Origin: Syntrophomonadaceae bacterium
GTDB taxonomy: Bacteria; Bacillota; Dethiobacteria; DTU022
Direction of reading: 5' to 3'
Length of the DNA: 12,278 nucleotides
NCBI GenBank assembly: GCA_003564055.1
Contig: PWSG01000122.1
Coordinates: 1 to 12,278, forward strand
The translations under genes and the position numbers were made by a program. The notes below the pieces were generated by a model that saw nothing but the letters and a program-made list of their open reading frames with translations, had not been told where the DNA came from and did no database searches. This document shows, in pieces, positions 6,768-12,278 of this stretch (its first letter is position 1; the number at the start of each line of letters is the position of its first letter).

Positions 6768-7886
6768 TTAAGAAGTTAAAGGATAGACCAGTTCCTCCTT
6801 GTAACCGGTTATTACCCGGATATAACCGGCAAGCATTGCATTTACTTCGTCGTCACCGGTATCCGCTAAAAGGTGCCCATAATCAAGGGAAAGCACTTTC
6901 TCCCTGGTAGCAACTACTATGATATTTTTCTTTTCAACCTGCCTGATCACTTCTGCGCTGATCTGCTGATTGCCGCGGCCAAAGATATAGCCCTGGCCGC
7001 CAATTACTGTTACAATAATTTTAGCTGGCCTGCCTTTAATCAACTCAAGAATTTGCTTTTCACTGGCATCGGCGGCAAGCAGCTTGCCGCTTTCGACAAC
7101 ATCAACACCGAGCAGGGTGCTATTAAGACCAAGCTTTTGCATAATCGAGACAGTGGTCGAACCCGGCCCCACTATATAAACAACATCCTGTTCCATATGT
7201 TCAACAACCTGCTCGGCAATAGCCTCAAGCACAGATTCTTCCGAGCCAACTCCGCCAATTTTCAAATGCTGCATTAAATCGCCCGCACAGGGAACCATCA
7301 GGTATCCGTACAGTCTGGCAGAAAGACGACCTTCGCGGAAAGCTTCTTCATCGATATCCATTACTTCTGCGCGGCGCAGGGGCAGGCTGCCCTCCTGCAG
7401 GTACAACCTGGCCAGTTCCCCTGCATTGCGGGGGGTAGTGGCATAGACCGCAGAGTGGATTTTCACCCCGGCTGGAATCCCGATTACAGGGGGAACGTTA
7501 TCATCACCAAGAACATGATAAATATTACGTGCAGTTCCGTCCCCACCGGCAAAAAGAATCAGCTCCACACCCTTTGCGGCAATTTCCTTTGCTGCCTTTT
7601 CAGTATCTTCAGCAGTACTCGGTTTATTAGTGCTGCCAATTAAACGGGGTTCAAACCCGGATTTACGGACTGTTTCTTCACCCATTTCTCCCGGACAGGT
7701 TACTATTTCCAACTGATCTTTTAACCCGCTTAACATCTGCAGGGCATAACCGGCTTTTAGGGCAGATTCAGGCCGGGCCCCCAACGCCCTGGCTTTTTCA
7801 ACTATTTCCGGCCCATCGGTGCCCTTCAAACCAACTTTTCCACCCATCCCGGCAACAGGGTTTATAATTAAGCCTATCTTTTTCAT
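6768..7886 (-). CDS. ATP-NAD kinase family protein, AcoX-like
   Basis: A 372-residue member of the NAD-kinase/diacylglycerol-kinase-like superfamily, in the group often named AcoX after the gene in acetoin dehydrogenase clusters. The N-terminal KKIGLIINPVAG (2-13) and the signature GGDGT at 114-118 form the nucleotide site, followed by GIPAGVKIHSA at 136-146, where classical NAD kinases have GTxN-type motifs. A second domain (about 230-372) contains GPGST near 245 and a glycine-rich segment near 305. Classical NAD kinases make NADP from NAD and ATP; for AcoX-like proteins the true substrate is not settled in my knowledge, so NAD phosphorylation is only the default guess. The ATG overlaps the lpd stop by ATGA, tying its expression to dihydrolipoamide dehydrogenase, as in acetoin and other lipoyl-enzyme clusters. 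Start and family are secure; the reaction is uncertain. Confidence 0.85.
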   Translation of the reverse strand: MKKIGLIINPVAGMGGKVGLKGTDGPEIVEKARALGARPESALKAGYALQMLSGLKDQLEIVTCPGEMGEETVRKSGFEPRLIGSTNKPSTAEDTEKAAKEIAAKGVELILFAGGDGTARNIYHVLGDDNVPPVIGIPAGVKIHSAVYATTPRNAGELARLYLQEGSLPLRRAEVMDIDEEAFREGRLSARLYGYLMVPCAGDLMQHLKIGGVGSEESVLEAIAEQVVEHMEQDVVYIVGPGSTTVSIMQKLGLNSTLLGVDVVESGKLLAADASEKQILELIKGRPAKIIVTVIGGQGYIFGRGNQQISAEVIRQVEKKNIIVVATREKVLSLDYGHLLADTGDDEVNAMLAGYIRVITGYKEELVYPLTS

Positions 7887-9289
7887 CGCCTGGTCAGGTG
7901 CAGAGCATCTTTATCAAGACCCATTGCCGCTTCCCAAACTGACTCACAAAGAGTTGGGTGGGGATGAATCAGCTCTGCCATTTCTTTGGCAGTTACTCCC
8001 CTGGCTACTGCCAAAGTTCCTTCCTGGATTAAGTCTGACGCATGGGGTCCAAGAATATGCATTCCCACAATTCTATCCTCTTCTCCGGCGGTTATTATCT
8101 TTACAGCACCTTCTTTTTCATCCTGGGTGGCCGCTTTGCCGCTGGCTGAAAACGGAAACTTGCCGGTTTTAACATTTTCCAGGCCATTTTCCTTTGCTTC
8201 TTCCTCGCTAATTCCAACGTACGCTAACTCGGGATCGGTGAAAAGACAGCTTGGCACAGCTGTTCCATCAAAGTGCGCTTCCTTGCCGGCAATATTTTCT
8301 GCAGCAACTATACCCTGGTGGTAAGCTGTATGGGCCAGGAAATAGTTTGGATAAGTAGCATCACCTACAGCATAAATATTAGGAGCAGTAGTTTCCATTT
8401 TACTATTAACCTTAATCCCGTTTTTGTCGTAATCTACACCGAGGGCTTCGAGATCCTGGTCGCCGAAAGCCGGTTTGCGTCCAACTGCCAGTAGAAGACT
8501 TTCAGTTTTTACAATCTCCTGACCTTTTTTCGTATTAACTGTTAGCTTAAAACCTTCTGTTTCCTTTTCAATCACTTCAATCGGGGAATTCATCATTATC
8601 TCCAGGCCGCCCTTACGCATGTAGGTTGAAAGACGGCGGACCATTTCGAGGTCATTCCTGCGCAGGAATCTCTCGCTGCGGTGAACAATCTTAACCTTTA
8701 CACCCAGCCCCATAAAGATTGAGGCCATTTCCAGGGCAATTACCCCGCCGCCAATTACAGCCATTGTTTCAGGCAGCTCTTCAAGGGCAAGGGCTTCTTT
8801 GGAGGTAATAATATCTGGGTGATCTATGCCCGGCGTAGGCGGGTAAACTTCATCACTGCCGGTTGCTAAAATAACATTTTTAGTGTCCAGCTTGATTTCA
8901 TCACCATTTGCAGCTTTAATACTGACCTGTTTAGAGCTCAAAGCCCTGGCATCACCATAGAACACATCAACCTTTTTGTTTTCCATCAGTTCTCCAATAT
9001 GATCTACCAGCTCTTTGACCACTTCCTGCTTTTTTTTCTGCAGTTGAGGGTAATTAAACTCCATCTCTTTAATGATAAAACCAAATTGATCCGCTGTTTG
9101 CAGGCGGCGATACATGGCAGCGCCATGGGTTAAAACTTTGGTCGGAATGCACCCGTGGTTTAAACATACCCCTCCCAGGGTATCTTTTTCAATCACCGCA
9201 GTTTTCAAGCCCAGCGAACCGGCCCTCAGTGCAGCCAGGTACCCACCAGGCCCTCCACCAATAATTACTACTTGATATTGTTCACTCAT
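7883..9289 (-). CDS. lpdA: Dihydrolipoamide dehydrogenase (E3/L-protein)
   Basis: FAD enzyme that re-oxidises dihydrolipoyl groups on 2-oxoacid dehydrogenase E2 or on the glycine cleavage H-protein, passing electrons to NAD+; cytoplasmic homodimer. With the ATG at 9289 it has 468 residues, the normal family length. It shows the FAD-binding GGGPGG at 11-16, the redox-active disulfide Cys42-x4-Cys47 in GGVCLNHGCIPTK, a central NAD-binding IGGGVIALE, a second FAD contact at AVGDAT, and the C-terminal HPHPTLCE with His444 and Glu449, the proton-relay pair contributed across the dimer. Upstream in-frame starts GTG 9298 and ATG 9295 are rejected because AAGGAG (9298-9303) gives an 8-base spacer only for ATG 9289. 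It sits between the lipoylation genes and the AcoX-like gene and near gcvPB, pointing to the glycine cleavage L-protein role, though other lipoyl complexes could share it. Confidence 0.96.
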   Translation of the reverse strand: MSEQYQVVIIGGGPGGYLAALRAGSLGLKTAVIEKDTLGGVCLNHGCIPTKVLTHGAAMYRRLQTADQFGFIIKEMEFNYPQLQKKKQEVVKELVDHIGELMENKKVDVFYGDARALSSKQVSIKAANGDEIKLDTKNVILATGSDEVYPPTPGIDHPDIITSKEALALEELPETMAVIGGGVIALEMASIFMGLGVKVKIVHRSERFLRRNDLEMVRRLSTYMRKGGLEIMMNSPIEVIEKETEGFKLTVNTKKGQEIVKTESLLLAVGRKPAFGDQDLEALGVDYDKNGIKVNSKMETTAPNIYAVGDATYPNYFLAHTAYHQGIVAAENIAGKEAHFDGTAVPSCLFTDPELAYVGISEEEAKENGLENVKTGKFPFSASGKAATQDEKEGAVKIITAGEEDRIVGMHILGPHASDLIQEGTLAVARGVTAKEMAELIHPHPTLCESVWEAAMGLDKDALHLTRR

Positions 9290-9297
9290 TGGCATCA

Positions 9298-9303
9298 CTC
9301 CTT
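9298..9303 (-). promoter_or_regulatory. Ribosome binding site deciding the lpd start
   Basis: AAGGAG on the minus strand, 8 bases before ATG 9289, 2 bases before ATG 9295 and overlapping GTG 9298. Confidence 0.7.
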
Positions 9304-9355
9304 AAAAAAATCTTTTCGATTAAACTTGTCAAATTAACCTTGCCATAAAAACATT

Positions 9356-10105
9356 TTACAACCTTCTATCATGGCTGGTAAAGACAGCCGGAATAACCAT
9401 TGAAAATGCCTTAACCAAAGCCCGGATCATCCGGTTATAGCTAATATCATAACCCAGATCGTCAAGGCCGGCCGCTTTTTCACCAAGCTCTACTTGTTTT
9501 TTAATCTCAGCCTGGAGGTAATTTTTTTTCAAAATTTTATTGTATAGTTCTCCCTGCAGTTTAAAAATTATCGCCCCGTGCTGCAAGACTATGCCGTCAC
9601 GGCGCAGCTGAGCACTGCCTACAACCTTTTTCCCTTCAACCTGAATTTCATAGGCAGAAGGGGTATCAAAACAGGAGCCAGGTGACAAATCACCCTGTCC
9701 CTTTGCTTCTGGTGTCAACGATGCCGTTATGTTAAGCAGGTTGAAAGCAGTAACAATACCCCGGCTGATTGCCCGGTAAGCATCCATCACACCCCCATTG
9801 TTGATAAATGGGTGTACCTCGGGCACTACAATACTATAAGTCAGTTCGTGATCATGTAAAACAGCCCGCCCCCCGGTAGGCCGACGGACGACATCAATTC
9901 CTGCTTTACGACAGGCCTTCAAATCAACAACTTCTTCCTGATCCTGAAAATAACCAAAGGAAACGGCAGGAGGCGCCCAGCGGTACAAACGTAGAACAGG
10001 AGGGCTGTCTCCCCTGGAAACATCGCCCATCAGTTCAAGATCTTTTTCCATGTTTTCTCTCCCCGTAAGGGGGGGATCTAGAATCAAGCGCCACTGGTAG
10101 CGCAC
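9356..10105 (-). CDS. lipM: LipM-type octanoyltransferase (lipoate ligase-fold)
   Basis: Transfers octanoyl from acyl carrier protein to the lysine of a lipoyl domain, usually GcvH in Firmicutes, forming the substrate for sulfur insertion. The 249-residue protein has the lipoate-ligase/biotin-ligase fold: RRPTGGRAVLHDHELTYS at 74-91, then SCFDTPSAYEI at 144-154 and GKKVVGSAQ at 158-166, followed by LQHGAI at 174-179. Cys145 within CF-x2-PS-x-YE matches the thioester-forming Cys of LipM and is absent from true lipoate-protein ligases (LplA), so I favour octanoyltransferase over ligase. Lys160 would be the conserved active-site lysine. The start is GTG 10105, with AAGGAGG (10115-10121) 9 bases upstream; no better ATG fits. 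It follows the second radical-SAM gene by 23 bases and precedes lpd by 66 bases. A salvage ligase activity remains possible. Confidence 0.85.
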   Translation of the reverse strand: MRYQWRLILDPPLTGRENMEKDLELMGDVSRGDSPPVLRLYRWAPPAVSFGYFQDQEEVVDLKACRKAGIDVVRRPTGGRAVLHDHELTYSIVVPEVHPFINNGGVMDAYRAISRGIVTAFNLLNITASLTPEAKGQGDLSPGSCFDTPSAYEIQVEGKKVVGSAQLRRDGIVLQHGAIIFKLQGELYNKILKKNYLQAEIKKQVELGEKAAGLDDLGYDISYNRMIRALVKAFSMVIPAVFTSHDRRL

Positions 10106-10128
10106 TTATAATTTCCTCCTTGAAAAAA

Positions 10129-11100
10129 CTACCTGCTAACCGATTTTATTTTCGATGATTCTAATAATTGCAAAACAGCTTCCCTTGATTCATTCTTGCT
10201 TAAAGGACGATGATAATTATAAGTTGTTTTTCCTGGCCGTTCATTATAGTATGGCCGGTTGCAACCCGTACAGCCACTGGTTTGGAATGCTTCACCGCCT
10301 GAAAGTATCTCTTTTAACACCTCTTCCTTTAGACCAAATGATGCCAGGCGCTCATTATCAAACCCGAATGAGTTAAAATCAATTTTTCCCTGTTTTAAAA
10401 GGTAATGTCCAGCCTGGATACGGCGGTAGAAATCAACAGGAGGAGGCTGAAGGCTTTCCATGGCAGTACCTTTCAGCGGAACAAAAGCAAAAAGGGCAAT
10501 AGTTATATTAGCTTTGAGCAGCATGTCAATCATTTTCAGAGCTTCATATTCAGTCTCGCCTAACCCGCATATTAGATGAGTGCTCATCCTGCCCGGCAGT
10601 TTTTCTGCACATTTCAAGAGTAATTCCAGGCGATCCTTTTGAGAACCACCCTTAATACCTTTAAAAGCAGAAGGGTTAATTACATCAATCGAAACGCTGA
10701 TCTTATCTACACCTGCATCAATTAAGGCTGCTGCTTCTTTTTCATTTTCGATCCATGCTGAAAGTGATAAGGGAAGGTTGGATAAATTTTTTACTCGTTT
10801 TACGATATCAATTAAGGGTTCTACCCCTTCACTATGCCTGACAGATTGAAGACAGATCCTTTCCAAACCTTTGCTCTCTATTTTTTTCAAAGCTTTTTCC
10901 ACTTCATCCCAGGCATATTCCGGCCAGTTGATTCGTCCCAATCGGTTTAAAATTTCGTTTTCACCTGTTCCCTGGGGGCAAAATGCACACTTCATCTGGC
11001 AGCTTTTGCCTGACAGCAGGTAAGCCGTGGTCGGGTAAGCGTCCATGCGATTGGTGGAAAGTCCCAGCAGGGCAGCAGTTCCAGCTGACAGGCGAATCAT
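10129..11100 (-). CDS. Radical-SAM protein, probable LipS1/LipS2-type lipoyl synthase partner (second gene)
   Basis: A 323-residue BioB-like radical-SAM protein. Cys34-x3-Cys38-x2-Cys41 (CQMKCAFC) would bind the SAM-cleaving [4Fe-4S] cluster; a TIM-barrel-like region continues to about residue 235. Near the C-terminus GCTGCNRPYYNERPG contains Cys277 and Cys280, good candidates for a second, auxiliary cluster. It is neither LipA (the N-terminal CxxxxCxxxxxC motif is absent) nor a clear biotin synthase, and no biotin genes are nearby. Its place between another radical-SAM gene and lipM, next to gcvPB and lpd, fits the known LipS1/LipS2 system first described in Thermococcus, where LipS2 adds sulfur to C8 of the octanoyl group and LipS1 then to C6. 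I cannot say which of the two this is. The start is ATG 11100, overlapping the previous stop as ATGA, with GAGGAG 11 bases upstream; the GTG at 11112 touches that GAGGAG and is rejected. Confidence 0.75.
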   Translation of the reverse strand: MIRLSAGTAALLGLSTNRMDAYPTTAYLLSGKSCQMKCAFCPQGTGENEILNRLGRINWPEYAWDEVEKALKKIESKGLERICLQSVRHSEGVEPLIDIVKRVKNLSNLPLSLSAWIENEKEAAALIDAGVDKISVSIDVINPSAFKGIKGGSQKDRLELLLKCAEKLPGRMSTHLICGLGETEYEALKMIDMLLKANITIALFAFVPLKGTAMESLQPPPVDFYRRIQAGHYLLKQGKIDFNSFGFDNERLASFGLKEEVLKEILSGGEAFQTSGCTGCNRPYYNERPGKTTYNYHRPLSKNESREAVLQLLESSKIKSVSR

Positions 11101-11972
11101 AGAGAACAGCACTCCTCAGATATTGATATCTCTAAACCTAAATCTTCTGCCTTCCGGCGGGCAGCAGGAGCAGGCAAAACTATTTTATTAACACCGGCCT
11201 TTAGAGCAAGTGAATCCAGCTTTTCACGGTATCGTCCTCCGGGCCGCATGCAGCCTAAGTAAATGGGGATTCGAGGAAACATCAGCCTGGCAGTGGCAAT
11301 AAAAAAGGCTGCTTCTTCAGGCAGCGGCGCTTCACTTCCGCTAAAATCAGTCCCAGCGGTAGGGCGGAATACAATCATACTGATCGCTTCAACAGCCTCA
11401 CCCTTTAGAAGATGCAGGGCGTCATACTCTCCCTTAATTACACCTGCATTAAGCCCGATGCAGATATGCGGGATAACACTGGTATACTTTTGCAGATAAC
11501 GGTATGAAGCAAGATAATCATCAACCGTTGCTGACAAACCATATACAGCAGCAATTGTTTCATTATCACCCAGAAAATCAAACGAGACAACTCTGGCAAT
11601 TTTTGCCAAACGCTGAGCCTCATATTCAGTAACCAGCCCGGTATGCAGGTTTAAGGGACCGCGGGCAGCCAACTCCTTCAGTTCAGCCCATTTTTCCAAA
11701 AGGGGAACCCTGCCCTGCTCATCTGAGCCTCCTGATACAAGATAGCTCCTTTCCCTTCCCCTCTTGCTGCCAAGCGCTTTCTCCAGGGTGACCATATTCT
11801 GCAGATAAATACCATTGCAGTGGCCGCATTTTAATGAACAGCTACTTCCGGTTACACTGACAGAAAGGGTGCGGTTCGGAGCAGAAAACTCAACCTGGTC
11901 GGGAAAAAATAGTTTTCTTGTCTCCCAGGCTTTATCCAATAATTTATTGAGCTCCTGCTCAGTGGTTTTCAT
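11097..11972 (-). CDS. Radical-SAM protein, probable LipS1/LipS2-type lipoyl synthase partner (first gene)
   Basis: A 291-residue radical-SAM protein distinct from its neighbour. Cys45-x3-Cys49-x2-Cys52 (CSLKCGHC) is the SAM-cluster motif. Further Cys residues are few: Cys241 in LGCMRPGGRYRE and a C-terminal pair, Cys288-Cys289, three from the end; these are candidate ligands for an auxiliary cluster that could donate sulfur. There is no LipA-type N-terminal Cys motif. Known LipS1 and LipS2 are two such proteins, formerly annotated as biotin synthases, each with two [4Fe-4S] clusters, acting in turn on an octanoylated protein. Coupling to the second radical-SAM gene (ATGA overlap), then lipM and lpd, supports that role by inference. 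It is the first gene of the operon after a 211-base gap; ATG 11972 follows GGAGGG with a 4-base spacer. Alternatives are other radical-SAM functions, since the family is broad; the radical-SAM call itself is secure. Confidence 0.75.
   Translation of the reverse strand: MKTTEQELNKLLDKAWETRKLFFPDQVEFSAPNRTLSVSVTGSSCSLKCGHCNGIYLQNMVTLEKALGSKRGRERSYLVSGGSDEQGRVPLLEKWAELKELAARGPLNLHTGLVTEYEAQRLAKIARVVSFDFLGDNETIAAVYGLSATVDDYLASYRYLQKYTSVIPHICIGLNAGVIKGEYDALHLLKGEAVEAISMIVFRPTAGTDFSGSEAPLPEEAAFFIATARLMFPRIPIYLGCMRPGGRYREKLDSLALKAGVNKIVLPAPAARRKAEDLGLEISISEECCSL
11112..11117 (-). promoter_or_regulatory. Ribosome binding site inside the first radical-SAM gene, for the second
   Basis: GAGGAG on the minus strand within the last codons of the upstream gene, 11 bases before ATG 11100. 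It abuts GTG 11112 and so argues against that longer start. Confidence 0.55.
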
Positions 11973-12084
11973 AACACCCTCCGGAATAAATTAATCCAAC
12001 ATATATACCTATCATACCCTTAAAGAGCCTATTATGCAGCCTTTCTGTTTAAAATAATTTCTTCCCCATTTCCTATGCTCATTC

Positions 12085-12100
12085 TGACTCCTGACTCCTG
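12085..12100. repeat. Short tandem repeat, 7-base period
   Basis: On the plus strand TGACTCC occurs twice in a row, followed by TG, about 2.3 copies. It lies in the 211-base gap between gcvPB and the radical-SAM genes. It may be a remnant of a dispersed intergenic repeat; within this window it has no second location. Confidence 0.4.
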
Positions 12101-12122
12101 TACAAAGAATAAATCAGGGGAA

Positions 12123-12148
12123 GCAGGAAAGATCAAATCCTTTCCTGC
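12123..12148 (-). terminator. Perfect 9-bp stem-loop downstream of gcvPB
   Basis: Arms GCAGGAAAG (12123-12131) and CTTTCCTGC (12140-12148) pair perfectly around an 8-base loop, 36 bases past the gcvPB stop. On the minus strand the stem is followed by TTCCCCTGATTTATTC, not a proper U-tract, so it may be a weak terminator, an mRNA 3'-end stabiliser or a processing site between gcvPB and the lipoylation genes. Confidence 0.4.
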
Positions 12149-12183
12149 CACCCCCACACTATAACACCCTACTTTTCCAAAAT

Positions 12184-12278
12184 TTACTCTTTATCTTTTT
12201 CCCAGATTAAGACCGGGTTGCGGACTGCCCTGACTTCATCTAAACGTCCGACCACAGTATTATAGGGTCCGTGGGCAA
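12184..12278 (-). CDS. gcvPB: Glycine decarboxylase subunit 2 (P-protein), C-terminal end
   Basis: Only the last 30 complete codons are in the window. The tail reads NTVVGRLDEVRAVRNPVLIW near the end, closely resembling the conserved C-terminus of the GcvPB half of split P-proteins (RLDEVxAARxPVLRW-like), and ends in a charged EKDKE. GcvP decarboxylates glycine with pyridoxal phosphate and loads the methylamine on the lipoyl arm of GcvH. Presence here gives the lipoylation genes and lpd downstream an obvious client. The call rests on about 30 residues and on context, so it is less certain than the complete genes. The next gene begins 211 bases further on, so co-transcription is possible but not obvious. 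Confidence 0.7.
   Translation of the reverse strand, partial: AHGPYNTVVGRLDEVRAVRNPVLIWEKDKE

Noticed and set aside
9327..9332. A perfect TTGACA on the minus strand between lipM and lpd, as a possible lpd promoter
   Set aside because: Seventeen bases downstream the sequence is a run of T with no -10-like hexamer, so a separate lpd promoter is not supported.
9356..10105. Lipoate-protein ligase (LplA) as the function
   Set aside because: The Cys145 motif CF-x2-PS-x-YE is the LipM octanoyltransferase signature, and the C-terminal accessory domain of long LplA proteins is absent.
10129..11100. Biotin synthase as the function of the second radical-SAM gene
   Set aside because: Its BioB-like look is shared by LipS-type proteins; no biotin genes are near, while lipM, lpd and gcvPB are.

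Overview
The window looks like part of the chromosome of an anaerobic Gram-positive bacterium, probably a clostridial or Desulfotomaculum-like Firmicute. The grounds are a split glycine decarboxylase (GcvPB), a LipM-type octanoyltransferase, strong GGAGG-type ribosome binding sites and an Hnd/Hyd-type NADH module. Taxonomy is inference from gene content only. Every gene I can support is on the minus strand, so transcription runs from high to low coordinates. I see no RNA genes, CRISPR arrays, insertion sequences or phage genes, and no gap longer than about 210 bases.

Region A (12278 down to 6768) is a lipoyl and glycine-cleavage block. It starts with the last 30 codons of a protein that reads like glycine decarboxylase subunit 2. 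After a 211-base gap with a hairpin and a short tandem repeat come two different radical-SAM proteins, joined by an ATGA overlap. A LipM-like octanoyltransferase, dihydrolipoamide dehydrogenase and an AcoX/NAD-kinase-family protein follow; the last two are also joined by ATGA. The best reading is a non-LipA lipoylation route: LipM loads octanoate from ACP onto a lipoyl protein such as GcvH, a LipS1/LipS2-type pair inserts the two sulfurs, and Lpd re-oxidises the finished dihydrolipoyl arm with NAD+.

Region B (6608 down to 3494) is a tightly coupled nuoE/nuoF/nuoG-N-terminus trio with both junctions overlapping by ATGA. This is the NADH-oxidising and iron-sulfur part of Hnd/Hox/Hyd-type hydrogenases or formate dehydrogenases. 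No catalytic hydrogenase or formate dehydrogenase subunit is adjacent, so its electron partner is unknown. A hairpin at 6687-6729 separates it from region A.

Region C (about 3400 down to 1) starts at a plausible sigma-A promoter. It holds an asparagine-synthetase-like gene whose N-terminal nucleophile Cys is Ser and whose glutaminase pocket is eroded, then two unlike HAD phosphatases (Gph-like and MtnX-like), then the first 120 codons of a sirtuin cut by the window edge.

The most interesting items are the LipM plus paired radical-SAM module beside gcvPB and lpd, the orphan NADH diaphorase with an Asp in place of a cluster Cys, and the asparagine synthetase with a dead-looking glutaminase domain.
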